The notes beneath the pieces were generated by a model. The model did no database searches and had not been told where the DNA came from. It saw only the letters and a program-made list of their open reading frames with translations. The translations under genes and the position numbers were made by a program. DNA of 64,000 nt from Taiwanofungus camphoratus (taxonomy: Eukaryota > Basidiomycota > Agaricomycetes > Polyporales > Taiwanofungaceae): NCBI GenBank assembly GCA_003999685.1, contig CP021230.1, forward strand, positions 806,001 to 870,000, read 5' to 3'. Shown in pieces: positions 31,104 to 42,478 of the stretch; positions within the stretch are counted from its first letter, which is position 1, and each line of letters opens with the position of its first letter.

Positions 31104-33568
31104 TTTATGGTACCTGTGGCAGGAGAGGGACCTCCTTCACTTTACGAACCCCTGGTGATGTTCTTTGGCATGTGTAATTCCCCCGCTACCTTCCAAAGGA
31201 TGATGAATACAGTTTTCGCAGATATGTTAAAAGAAGGATGGCTCGCCATTTACATGAACGACATCCTAATCTATTCAACGGACCCTGACGAACACAAATG
31301 ATGAACACGACGAGTGATTGAACACCTTTAAAAACACGACCTCTACCTTAAACCAGAAAAATGCAAGTTTGATGTACAAGAGGTCAAATTCCTTGAGATG
31401 ATCATCCGACCTGGACAACTTGCCATGGACCCCATCAAGGTAGCTGGTATTAAGGATTGGCCCGTCCCCAAGAATCTTAGAGAAGTCAGGTCGTTTATCG
31501 GTTTTGGAAATTTCTACCGCAGATTCATCTACAGGTTCTCACATCTGACACAACCCCTCGTATCCCTAACTCGTAAAGACATCAAATGGCACTGGGATCA
31601 GGAACAACAAGATGCATTTGAAGCCTTGAAAAAGGCTTTCCTAGAGCAACCGGTCCTACAAATGCCCAACCCTGAGAAACCTTTCGTTCTGGAGACTGAT
31701 GCATCAAAATTTGCTACCAGAGTGGTACTGCGACAAAAGGACAAAAATGGTGACTGGCACCCATGCAGCTACATCTCTCAAAGCATGACAGCTGCAGAAC
31801 AAAACTATGATGTATACGACCGAGAACTCATGGGGGTTATGCGAGGACTTAACAAATGGAGCCACCTTCTTATTGGAAGCCCACACCCAGTAACAATTTA
31901 TAGCAACCACAAAAATCTAACCTACTGGAAGACAGCTCGAAATCTCAACCAACGACAAGCACAATGGGCCTTACTACTCTCCAAGTTTGACTATCACCTA
32001 GTCCATGTTCCCAGGTCACAAATGGTACAAAGTGACGCCCTTTCCCGATGACCCGACCATGATGATGGGTCATCAGACAACCAAGGTGTCACCATTCTAC
32101 CGGACAAAGTTTGGGTAGCTGCCATCGACATAGGCCTCCGCACTTCCATCGCTGAAGTATGTGCAGATGACTCACTCTATATGGAAGGCATGAGGAACGC
32201 GAGAGAGGGTCTCAACGATCATTGGTCAATCTTTGATGGCGACCTCCTTTATGATAATAAAGCCTACATTCCCCTAGATGAAACACTCTGACGAAAAGTT
32301 GTATCCAACTACCATGACCTGCCCTCAGCTGGACACCCCGGCATCCAGAAAACACTTGAACTCCTCCGTCGAGACTACTGGTGGCCAGGAATGGCAGACT
32401 TTGTCACCCACTATGTAAAAGGCTGCGGAACCTGTCAACAAATGAAGGTAAACACTCACCCTACACGGCCAGCCCTCCTCCCGATCAAACCCACATGACA
32501 TGCCACTCCATTCAGCACATTCTGATGCGACTTCATCACTGACCTCCCAGTCTCAAATGGCTTTGACAGTATTCTGGTCGTTGTGGACCACAATCTTACA
32601 AAGGGGGTAATTTTCATTCCATGCAACAAACAATTGACACATCTGGAACAGCTGAAGCCCTGTACCAAGAAGTCTATAAATGGTTTGGCCTACCAGACAA
32701 GGTGATCAGTGACCAAGGACCCCAATTCACATCAAAAGTCTTCCAGAAACTATGTTGAATGACAGGGGTAAAATCTGCAATGAGCACGATGTTTCATCCT
32801 CAAACAGATGGAGAAACAGAGCATGTCAACCAAGAGCTGGAGATCTACTTAAGATGCTTCACAAGCAACAACCCAAATAAGTGGTCCTTCTTACTAAGCA
32901 TGGCCCAATTTGCTCACAATTCCAGGGAACACTCTGCCATCAAATCCGCACCCTTCAAGGTGATGATGGGATTTAACCCCTGAGGAATTCCCACCGTGCA
33001 CCCCAGAATAGACACACCCGGCGCAGCATATCGGTTAAGAAACCTGCAAAAAATCCAAAAAGAGGCTCATTCAGCAATGAAACTTGCACAAACGATGCTT
33101 GCAAAACGTGTAAAACCCCATGGAGCGGGATTTCGCAAAGGTCAGCAGGTTTGGTTAGACTCACGAAACCTAAAACTGCCATACCCATCCAGGAAGCTGG
33201 CCCCTAGACGAGAAGGCCCTTTCCGAATCACAGAAGTATTAGGCCCCGTCTTCTACAGACTAAAACTTCCTGAGTCGTGGTGAATACACCCCATCTTCCA
33301 CGCTACTCTTCTCTCACCTTATTCAGAAATGGAGATCCATGGGCCTAACTACACGAGGCCACCCCCGGAGCTTATCGAAGGGGAAGATAACTACGAAGTG
33401 GAAGCCATCATCGGACATTGGGAGAACTTATGGAGAAACTGCCGTGAGTATAGAGTCAGGTGGAAGGGTTACTCATCAGCCAACGATTCATGGGAACCAG
33501 AAGCCAATTTAACCGGAACTGTGGACGAAACCCTGGAAGCATATAAGCAGAGAAAGAATCTGAGTTAA
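31104..33568 (+). pseudogene. Element 5 RT second half, RNase H, integrase, chromodomain
   Basis: Resumes after element 6 with FMVPVAGEGPPSLYEPLVMF. The RT active site reads YMNDIL near 31250 (first Asp changed to Asn, so dead). RNase [16 protein letters not shown] near 31695; integrase with CGTCQQ near 32425 and [10 protein letters not shown] near 32805; chromodomain VRWKGYSSANDSWEPEANL ending at 33568. Stops include SR-TGA-PDHDD (32050), TL-TGA-RKVV (32289), KLC-TGA-MTG (32757), NP-TGA-GIP (32980) and SW-TGA-IHP (33281), all Arg in elements 6 or 7. Confidence 0.9.
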
Positions 33569-33606
33569 GTCAATTCGCAACCTTCCCCCTCGAACTATTA
33601 CTTGCT

Positions 33607-34887
33607 ATGCCCCACCAGTCCAACCAAGCCGCTCATGCCCAAGCTCGAGCAAATGCTCAAGCCTTCAGAGACAGTCGAAGGGGGACCTGCACCTCTGCCT
33701 CAGGATCCTCTACTACCGCACCACCTTCTCCACCTACCCTGAACGCTCAACACATCATCACAGCAGCCCACCTTCACAACCCCCCACCTGGAGAAGGAGC
33801 TCTCCCAAACCCCACTGACGTCCTCTATCGGCCCCGCAATATCTACGACTGCGACCCCATGCTGCTGGACCTGCTCTAAACCCAAGCCTCGGACATCACC
33901 CATCTCATCCTCGCCCAACCCCGCACCCAGAACAATCTCGAAGAGTACGAGGCCTTCAGCGACTACCTCGATGCCCACCTGGAATACTTGGGGACTGTCA
34001 ATGATGTAACCCACCAGCTCGCTCTGTGAAAAGATCAGATCCAACTCCTGGACTTCAAGGTGGTCCAAACCCTTCGAACCCTGGACAACATGAACGTCGC
34101 CCGTCATATGCACCACATGATCCCTCCCCATCACTGCCCCGAACACCTGAAGTTCGTCTGCCGAGATCAACCAGAGGTCATCCTCACCTCTCCCGCCCCT
34201 CCACCCCTATCTGAGAACCTGCTCCAAACCTTCATCGACTCCCCAGCTGGACAATGGTCCACTGGAGCCCCAACCAGCTGAGTGGATTCTCTCCCAGCCC
34301 ACATGCACCCAGGACTCAGATGGTGCCCGCATGGCCAATGCCATACCTGCGAGAGCATGCAACACTGGATGCGTGACTGGCCCCAGTATAGATGTACTTG
34401 GTGCCACTGCCTGGCTCCAGGCCATTTATTGCAAGAATGCACCAGTGTTCATCACACGTCTGCACCTCCCTCTGCCACTTCACCTGGGGAAGACCTCTTA
34501 CAGAACATTGTCAACAACCTGATTCCCCCAATCCCTGCTCCAATCTCTGTCACTGCCCCCACCAATCCACCTTGAACCCTGCCATCTCAAAGTCCCAGAG
34601 TCCAAGGACGATTGGAACCCCGCACTGACCCCATCAACGGCACCCGTGTCGACACCCCATACCCCTCTCACATGCCAGAACCTGGGGTGACCACTGGACC
34701 GTTTCACCGGAGAACTACAGAGTGTTTCACCCCTCCACCTGTTGCACCCCCTCCCCCTGCTACCCAACCCCGCTTCCCACCCCCCTCGTACCACCGTGAA
34801 TGGTTCGACCAACATACCAACTTGCACCTCAATGATAATGACTGGGACAATGATGTCCTAGAACTGTACGGTGATGGTGAGCAATAA
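33607..34887 (+). pseudogene. Post-pol ORF of element 5
   Basis: One frame of about 427 codons without frameshift, starting MPHQSN 38 nt after pol and ending ELYGDGEQ. Internal stops are one TAA and three TGA. The first knuckle has lost its last Cys (CHTCESMQHWMRDW); the second keeps CTWCHCLAPGHLLQEC. Same layout as the element 6 frame: helical region, knuckles, Pro-rich tail. Keeping the frame while accumulating only point changes argues that it was coding when the element was active. Confidence 0.75.
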
Positions 34888-35103
34888 GGGACTTGCTTAC
34901 CGGAGGCGGCAGCTGCAACCTCGCTGGGTCCTTACCCGGAGGCCACACGCTTGCATGGTACACGATGAAACACTCGCATCTGGAAGTTTGAGGTGAAACA
35001 CCCTCATGGTACGTGGTGCAACATCCACATTTCTTGCACGTTTCCTATTCAATTCAGCAAATCAAATGAGATTGACCGGAGTTCAATCTTAGTAGGGGGG
35101 TAT

Positions 35104-35492
35104 TGAAACAATTACCCCATTATGCTTACCTCATAGACTCTGACTCATATCGGACCCCGCTTACACATTCCACTTACACTTACTGATTGCTAATATGGCC
35201 CGATGACTCATATTATCTTTGTACCATTAGTTTTACCACTTGACAGACCACCTGCCCTAGTGTAGTATTTGGTCCATGCTCATTGTCTGTATCAGTATAT
35301 ATAGACATGTATTAGTTAGGTCGGACCTTAAGTTCGATCTGGTTACCATATTATATTCGTACCTTGTCACCGCTCAGTCGACACCTTCAGAACTTCATGC
35401 AACTTGGACTATATCGTCCATAAGTCCTCGCCACCCTCTGTCGTGGTCAGGCCACCTCTCGGATAAGCGGTCCAAGATACCAATTTGTATCA
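35104..35492 (+). repeat. 3' LTR of element 5
   Basis: 389 bp, preceded by the polypurine tract AGTAGGGGGG (about 35090-35101) and followed by the target copy CATAT (35493-35497). Confidence 0.92.
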
Positions 35493-35497
35493 CATAT

Positions 35498-36459
35498 GCC
35501 CACATCAGGTGGATACAAGTATCTCGTACAAGGAAAATGCTCTCTCACGACGTACCCGGAATTTTGAATGCTTCGAGAAGAGACAGCATCAGTGCTTGCC
35601 AACTGGATCTTTGAAGACATCCTCTGTTGATGGGGCGTGCTCAGCAAGATCATTATGGACAATGGCGCAGTGTTTATCAAAGCAACAGACTATCTTTCAA
35701 AGAAATACCACATCAACCACATTCGAATCAGCGGCTACAACTCCAGAGCAAACGGACTTGTTGAACAACCACACTTCAGCATGAGACAAGCTTTGTTCAA
35801 AACTGCCGATAGAGATGAGAAGAAATGGTCTCACAGGGCATACTTCATATTCTGGTCTGAACCATTACAACATGATGACATATGGGTTGCTCACCATACT
35901 TTGTGATCACAGGCACTCACTCTCTCATCCCTCTCAACATTGTAAAAGCCATGTACCTTCAGCCCCTCCCACTTCAATTCTTTCTACAACAGATCTCATC
36001 ACACGCAGAGCAATTGTGTTCCAGAAGCGCGTAGAGCAAGTGGCAGAACTCAAATCAAAGGTCTATGAAGCGTGTCAAACGGCAGCACTTTGCTTCAAAA
36101 AGCAACACGAGTACTTGATCAAGAACTTCAATTTCAAATGAGGAGACTTAGTGCTCGTACAAAACACAAAGATCGAGAAGTCCCTGAATAGCAAGATGCG
36201 CCCTCGCTATCTAGGCCCCCTCATTGTTGTCTTGCACAACAAGGGCAGCGCGTACATCGTCTGCAAACTGGATGGCACAGTCCTCGACAGGCCCATCGCA
36301 GCATTTCAAGTCATCCCCTACTTTGCTCGACAATCCATCTCTGTCCCAGACAACTTAGAAAACATCTCAATGGAGCGTCTTCGAGAACTTGAACAATCCA
36401 ATTCACTTGGTGACAACAATGATGACATCATCAAAGACATCGAAGAAAGCAATCACTAG
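35498..36459 (+). pseudogene. Element 4 pol, 3' part: integrase core and C-terminus
   Basis: Continues element 4 after the element 5 target copy: MPTSGGYKYLVQ, then the second catalytic Asp in IIMDNGAVF (about 35655) and the Glu region NSRANGLVEQPH (about 35740). A C-terminal SH3-like part follows with KMRPRYLGPLIVVLHNKGSAYIV near 36200. It ends at a stop at 36457-36459 with no chromodomain. Stops and frameshifts lie between 35620 and 36150. Confidence 0.82.
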
Positions 36460-36633
36460 AAGCCCCTGTCTCTCTACTTGTACTACTATGATGCATACTT
36501 TCTACGGTCTCTTTTCTCTTACAATATGTTTGATTTAATCTCTTTTTCTATGTTGAGCTAGCACCATCCTACTTGTACCATACATGATTCAACTCAACTA
36601 AGTTGCAATATCGCTTCGACATTCTACAAATGC
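36460..36633. other. Unassigned 174-bp AT-rich spacer
   Basis: Between the end of element 4 pol and a repeat D copy. I see no ORF and no clear polypurine tract, so the link between pol and this LTR is unproven. Confidence 0.5.
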
Positions 36634-37726
36634 TGATACAACCTAAGGGACCCTGGTACCTAGGGAGTGCTCCAAAATGTGGCTAAGAAGTAGTGGGATA
36701 AACTGTGGGGATGTGAGGAGGGGAGCTACAACCTGTATGATATCGGGAGACCTGTATGTCTTGTTTTATATAAGCAAGGGAGTAAGGGGCCAAGGGTCCT
36801 GCGTGACAGGATCTTGCTCCTAGGTGCTAGACAATTTCGAAGACCTTGCGAGGCCCTCTGGAGTGTGCAAAGTCCTTTGAAGTTCTGCAAAGCCCTTTGA
36901 AGTTTTAGCTAAAGTGCACTATCTGACTTTGTAGGCTGTGTAGGGTTAGAGAGTGATAGGTCAAGAGAATATGGGTTCAACTAATTGGTGAAGGGTACAA
37001 GTCTGCTTCAAAGTCCTTCACTAAAGTTAGCTAAAGGGCGTAATGCTTCGAAGTTTGTTAGAATAAGGTGTGCGAGATTTGACTAGCGTAGGAGACCTAT
37101 AGAAGAGGTCAAATGGTTTGGGGAGTCAATACTTGGAATAGTGATTGGAGGACAAGGTTGCTGGAAGTTCTGAAGTGTCTGTTGACTTTGAGGTGTAGGT
37201 CAGAGAGTTTGAGGGTGTAGGGGGATGTACTATGACCTGAAATGAAGGCTATAGGAGAGTCGTAGTGCTATTTGTGGGACATAGAGATGACGCAATGTGA
37301 GCCTTTGGGTATAACTAAGGCGGAGGCCCACAGATGCTATCAGATGAATTGAAGAGTGTGAAGTCACGTCGACTTTGTGGATCATGGTGCGCAGTTCAAG
37401 GAGCATAGACATAGTTTGTAGATATATCGCGAGCGTAGACGTAGTTTTAAGGTACTGAAATGGAGCTAGGGTGGAGACTTTAGGGGCTTAGGACCGTTCC
37501 TAAGGCTACACTCATGGCACTTTCTGAGATCGGAGCTACAGGGAACTTGTATTCCAAAGGGAGAAGCATGCACTGAGGGGTCCCTCATACATGGTAAACT
37601 ATCTCTGACTAAATAGGAGAGAGTGAGGTAAACTATTCTTGCGTGAAGTGATCCTTACAAGTCTGAAATGTGTACTAAAGTGCATGGGCCCCAAAGTAAA
37701 CATGAGGAGAATAGAAACTAAATAGG
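36634..37726 (+). repeat. Repeat D copy (truncated LTR), possible 3' LTR of element 4
   Basis: Starts TGATACAACCTAAGGGACCC and contains a TATA box TTTATATAAGC near 36768, which sets the sense direction. It matches the reverse complement of 52152 down to about 51058 and is cut at AACTAAATAGG, with the final 670 bp of the LTR missing. Position and strand would fit a 3' LTR of element 4, but no polypurine tract precedes it. Confidence 0.65.
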
Positions 37727-37754
37727 CACACAATCCAGTAAAAAAACCCTGTTG

Positions 37755-38120
37755 CAATAGGCCAATAAATGCTGAGTTTGGCCCATTGTGAACGGGCCAT
37801 CTGACATCAGCCGACCATTGAAACAAGCCCTGTTGCAACAGGTTGGCCGGGCATAAATGTATTCCCATTGCAACAGGTCAGCTGGTCATGAAACCTACCT
37901 GTTGCAACAGGTCGGCCAGGGATGGGACCATCCCATTGCAATAGGTCGGTCGGTCATAAAACCTACCCATTGCAACAGGTCAGCCGGTCATAAAACCATC
38001 TCATTGCAACAGGTCGGCTGGGCAGGGTACCAGCCTGCAGTAATGGGTTGGCTGACAATGGAACCAGCCAGCAATGGGTCAGTGGGCAATGAACCCAACC
38101 TGGTGCAATGGGTGAGGCAA
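37755..38120 (+). repeat. Minisatellite upstream of the TET/JBP gene
   Basis: About ten diverged copies of a roughly 35-bp unit with core CATTGCAACAGGTCGGCYGG. Non-coding. It lies 220 bp upstream of the dioxygenase start and marks the left edge of the KDZ locus. Confidence 0.8.
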
Positions 38121-38338
38121 GGGTGGGTCAGCTGAACTGGGTTCAACCTGTTTCTGCCCATGTTTTGCTGATTTTGTCTATTACATACATATATTTTTTA
38201 TTGGCTTTCATTTACAGTCATTGTCATATTGTTTGTCATCATATACATGCATTTGGTCCATGTCAATCATTTTTTTTTCCACTTGTCAATTTCAACTGTA
38301 CCTCAGAATCATCACCTTTGGTTTTGAATGAAACTGTC

Positions 38339-39632
38339 ATGAGCACATCTATGGCCAATCACTTTGAATATACTGAGAATGTGGCATCTTACCTTCATCA
38401 ACTTTTCTTGCATCACCTGTCTCAAACGTCCCCTGATCCCCCTCCACCTCCCTCTTCTATATACCCTAGCTTGAGCTTCTCATTGAGATTTGTTCAGAAT
38501 GCCTATCAGATATCTGTCAAGTTGGCAGAAGCCTATATGACCCACTGTGAGCCAGAGACAGTTGTTCTGATGTCTCCATTGCTGATGTTGTATGATTGAG
38601 CAGTGACAGTGCCCTGGGACATCAGAGCCTATGCTGAACAGCTGACCTCTCAAATCGCTGGGTTCAACAAGGCTCAGGAGGCCAGGATCTCTGAACAGTT
38701 CCCTCTATTGTTTGATGATCTCATGCCAGTTATCAAAACCCCAGTGACTGTGGTGGATCAGCATGGGAAGATTCTGGTATGGCATCTACCTGATGTGCTG
38801 AGCCCAGAGCATCAGGTGAGTTTGACCTGATTTTTGCTTGTGATGATGAGCATGATGTTTGAGATGGTCAGCACCAGATATGGGATAATTCAGCGATGCT
38901 GAACCAGGTGTTGAAATCCCATCATCCCCAGTCAGAGGGCAACTGGAGGATGAAGTCTGAGTATTACATGAATGAAGACCAGTGTGAGCAGTTCCTCCCT
39001 GGATGCATCAACCTGTCCCCAGCATGGTTTCAACAAGGACATGAGGTGAGTGACAAGGGATTTCATGCTCACACCAGTTCTGAGATGAGGCCAACACCCA
39101 GAGCATGAGTTTCAATCCAGAGATTTGCAGTGTGCTGAAGAAGCCAGACTCTGTGAGCAGGGTATGGCTGCAGAGGATGAGAGAGACCTCTGCATTGATA
39201 GGGGGAATAATGAGCATCATTCACCCTGAGCTTTACAGGTCTGGCATGGCCTCATTGAGAGGGATGCAATGGCTTCCAGGGGTGAATGAGGTGCTGAAGG
39301 AATGGCATTTGCCCTTCAATGCGATGAGCTTCATTGCCAACAGGGAGAGTCCCAGTCACAGGGACTGGAAAGCCATGGCATGCTGGTATGACATCTTGGT
39401 GACCATTGGGAACTTTCAAGATTTGACCTTGGATCTGGAGGGGGTGGGGGTGAGACTGGCCTATCCTAGTGGTACCATCACAGCCCTGTCTGGGAGGACC
39501 ATTTTGCACAGGGTGGTGGAGAAGGAGGAGGAGAGGATATGTCTAGCCTACTATATGAGGACCGAGATACATGAGAGAGCAGAGGTGTCATTGGCTGGTT
39601 GGATGAGTGTAGATGCATATGATGGAGTGTAA
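38339..39632 (+). pseudogene. TET/JBP-like 2OG-Fe(II) dioxygenase, one nonsense codon
   Basis: Three exons joined in phase by GT-AG introns: 38339-38815, 38872-39045, 39102-39632 (about 393 residues). TET/JBP enzymes oxidise 5-methylpyrimidines in DNA with Fe(II) and 2-oxoglutarate. The iron ligands fit an HxD in ESPSHRDWKAM (about residues 303 and 305) and a distal His in LSGRTILHRV (about 353); Arg in ERICLAYYMR (about 362) would bind 2-oxoglutarate. The preceding NAMSFIANRESPS block is typical of the fungal group linked to KDZ transposons. A TGA at 38597-38599 (YD-stop-AVTV, exon 1) is the only lesion seen; the catalytic exon is intact. I chose ATG 38339 because the frame upstream is minisatellite. 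Confidence 0.85.
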
Positions 39633-39724
39633 TATGCAACTTGACATGCACACACTCTCAGACATTCATCCAATGACCAAGCTTTGAGATATCAAAGGAC
39701 TGCATCCACCACCTCTCTGCCCAC

Positions 39725-40770
39725 AGGCACTGGACCTTATCCAATGGCACCAGTCCTGACCTGACAGCACTGTACATCTTTGCACCGGCACTGGACCTCC
39801 TATTTCTGGTGCCGTGCAGCGTCATGACTCTGCCTGATGGTGCCAGACCTGACCTGATGGTGCCATACCTCTTCCCACTGGTGCCAGACCTGACCCAATG
39901 GCGCCGTACCTCTTCCCACTAATGTCACACCAACCCTAATGGCACCGGACATCTGCCTGACAGTGCTGCTTCTCTGCCAACTGGTGCTTGATACAATTTC
40001 TTATATCGCATATCTTATCGGTCGGACCTCGGATCGGTCCCATGACCTTTCGCTTCTAGAACGGACCTCGGATAGGCCCAGCTTCTTCGTGCAGCATCTT
40101 GACTCATTGCTGCTTACGGTATGGGCCCTGGATGGGCCCCGGTTACTTATGGACACTGACTCATATCGGGCCCCGCTTACACATTCCATCTTACACTTAC
40201 TGATTGCTAATACGGCCCGATGACTCATATCGCCTTATTTATGCTTACTCATGCTGATTCTTAGACCACGTGCCATGGTCCGTGCGCAGAGTAGAATACG
40301 TATATAAGGCCCTGTACTTTGTAGGTCGGACCTTAAGTTTGATCTGGTTACCAAGTAGCTAGTTACCACTAGCAATTTTATACTCATATTTTACGACCTC
40401 TCACTTCGTACTTGAGTACTCGCTTGACTCTATCGACTTCACCCAGGAGGACATACACAGTGTCCATAAAGCCTCACTACTATCTCTAGTAGCCAGGTCC
40501 TCACATTCGAGGCTTTCCGATCATTGATACCAGTTTGTATCAGCGCTGGACCTGACCCGACAGTGCTGTATCTTTTTCCACCAGCACCACACCAACCCCG
40601 ACAGCGCCGGACATCTGCCTGATGGCACCAGACATCTGCCTGACAGCACTGTTCCTCTGCCAACTGGTGCCAGACCTGACCCGATGGTGCCATACCTCCT
40701 CGGTCCAGTATCGGACCTCCGCCCACCAGCACTGCACCTGTCTCCACTGGTGCACCTTTTGCTACCAGTG
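39725..40770 (+). repeat. 21-bp minisatellite with GGTGCCAG core, split by a solo LTR
   Basis: Occupies 39725-39988 and 40543-40770. Units such as CTGATGGTGCCAGACCTGACC alternate with CACTGGTGCCA... blocks at a period of about 20-21 bp. The solo LTR at 39989-40542 lies within it. Non-coding 3' flank of the dioxygenase gene. Confidence 0.8.
39989..40542 (+). repeat. Solo LTR related to elements 5-7
   Basis: 554 bp, TGATACAATTTC to CAGTTTGTATCA. It contains CTCATATCGGGCCCCGCTTACAC and GGTCGGACCTTAAGTTTGATC, shared with the element 5-7 LTRs, but is longer and diverged. Flanked by GTGCT (39984-39988) and GCGCT (40543-40547), a target duplication differing by one CpG-to-TpG transition. Confidence 0.85.
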
Positions 40771-40802
40771 CTGCAATCCATCAATGAGTTTGATAGACCT
40801 CA

Positions 40803-41279
40803 TGATACAAATTGGTATCTTGGATCCTAGACGTTGCCTCACACGTGAGGGCCTGACCACGATAGAAGGTGGCGAGGTCTTATGGTCGATATAGACCGAG
40901 TGTCGTGAAGTCCGTAGACTCGAGCGAGTATCACTCAGATGTGAGCGAGAGGATACAAGACACGAATATAGTGGTAACAAGATCAGACTTAAGGTCTGAC
41001 CTAAGCTAAAGTACATGCTATATATACAAGTACCAATCATGCGCACGGACCAAGAACTACTCTAGGGCAGGAGGTCCGAAATGTGGTACAACTATAGATA
41101 AATGCAAAGTGGTACGATCTGGGCGTATTAGCAATACGTATGAGTGACGAGGAATGTGGTAAGCGGCCCGGATATGAGTCAGAGTCCTATGCGTAAGCGG
41201 GGCCGATCCGGGGCCCGTACAGTAATAGTCCATGAATAAGCAATGACCGTGGTAATGATAAGAAATAGAAATTGTTTCA
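40803..41279 (-). repeat. 3' LTR of element 7
   Basis: 477 bp, TGATACAAATTGG to GAAATTGTTTCA on the plus strand; the polypurine tract lies just inside (plus strand TTACCCCCTTACTTAAGG). Confidence 0.95.
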
Positions 41280-41473
41280 TTACCCCCTTACTTAAGGTCG
41301 ATCTCCGAACGACCCTACTTGATTTTCCGTTAAATAAATGTTCTTCAGCTGTGCGGATGTTTCACCGCGTATCATGAGGGTGTTTCACCTCGAACCTTGA
41401 GAGTGTTTCATCTCGTACCTGGTGAGACAGACAGCGACCGGGTAAGGACCCACGACATCGTGTAAGCCTCGTG

Positions 41474-41663
41474 CAATGTAGGCATGTGGGCGGCCGGGTA
41501 AGGACCCAGCACCGCTTGCAACCTACCACCTCAAGCAAACAGCACCCCTACTGTTCACCATCACCGTACAATGTAGGCATGTGGGCGGCCGGGTAAGGAC
41601 CCAGCACCGCTTGCAACCTACCGCCTCAGGCGAACAGCACCTTTACTGTTCACCGTCACCGTA
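41474..41663 (-). repeat. 95-bp tandem duplication in element 7 3' region
   Basis: Two copies, 41474-41568 and 41569-41663, both starting CAATGTAGGCATGTGGGCGG and ending CACCGTA, with a few differences. Element 6 has one copy at this site, so the duplication is specific to element 7. Confidence 0.9.
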
Positions 41664-41698
41664 ATCCTTGAACCCATAGTCGTCCCATTCATTGTCGT

Positions 41699-42436
41699 TC
41701 ATATAGGAGTTCGTGGGCGGGTCGTAAGTCCCGTGGCGGTAAACAGGTGGTGGAGAAACGACAGGGGGGATGTGATGACTGGACGGGGGAGGTGGAATGA
41801 CCCGGGTTCTGCCAGGTGTTGGTTGGGCGGTATCTCTGGTCTGGACAAATGGTTGAGTGATGGTCCGGATGCGCGTGGGTGGGGGTAAGGCATATCGGTC
41901 CGCGATGAACCGGCTGTCGTATTTGCCCTGGGGCGAGATGGGGTAGGGGGAAGGGGTTGCTCCCTCCTGGACATAAGGACGTGTGGAGGGTTGGTGGTCG
42001 ACATGACCGGGATGGGTGCCTGTGTGGGGCGGTGGATCGAATCGACTATTTCACGTCGGCGACCTTCTCCTGGGGCCGGCAAGATGGGTGGAGCAGAAGC
42101 GTGGCGTGCTACTGTGCACTCTCGGGATAGATGTCCCGGAGCGGTGCGATGGCATCGGGTACAAGTGTAGTCGGGGCAGTCACGTACCCAGTGCATCATG
42201 CTGCCTGCAAGCGTGACAGCGCCCTCTCCCGGTACGGGGTTGCGAAAATGTGCGGCGGTTTGAAACCCAAAGAGTGGGCCGTTACCCGTGGACGTCGAAG
42301 ATGCCGAAGACGAGGATGGTGCTGCCGTAGGAGAGGTGGCCGTCTGAGGTGTGCGGGTAGCACTTCGGGTGGCGAGGAAGGCGTGGGCTCGGCCACGAGC
42401 GGCGACTTGGGCATAGGTGTTGGATTGGTGAGGCAT
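41699..42436 (-). pseudogene. Post-pol ORF of element 7, internally deleted
   Basis: Starts MPHQSN 43 nt after pol. Compared with element 6 it lacks the helical domain and the first half of knuckle 1: sequence jumps from NPVPGEGA to GSMMHWVRDC, with AGCGC at both deletion ends, a likely microhomology event. Knuckle 2 survives as CTRCHRTAPGHLSREC. A second deletion near 41800 shifts the frame so the Pro-rich tail ends differently. Pol in the same element is nearly intact, so this protein was lost separately. Confidence 0.8.
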
Positions 42437-42478
42437 GTTGCAAGCGGGTGGTAGTTCGTCTGAAAGGGTGAACTGGGT

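Larger units (their letters stand above)
19392..35492 (+). mobile_element. Tf1/sushi-like gypsy element 5, TSD CATAT, host of element 6
   Basis: Complete plus-strand element with 389-bp LTRs (19392-19780 and 35104-35492), flanked by CATAT at 19387-19391 and 35493-35497. Inserted in the integrase region of element 4. Internally it carries a truncated repeat D piece, gag, protease-RT-RNase H-integrase-chromodomain and a post-pol ORF; element 6 splits its RT at 23069-31098. Its two LTRs differ at about 20 of 389 positions by eye, all transitions, so it is clearly older than element 6. All coding frames carry stops. Confidence 0.93.

Noticed and set aside
20818-34887. Use of TGA as a sense codon (alternative genetic code), because most stops in the decayed elements are TGA
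   Set aside because: The TGA codons mostly replace Arg and sometimes Trp, not one amino acid, and younger copies use CGA or TGG at those sites. CpG deamination explains them.
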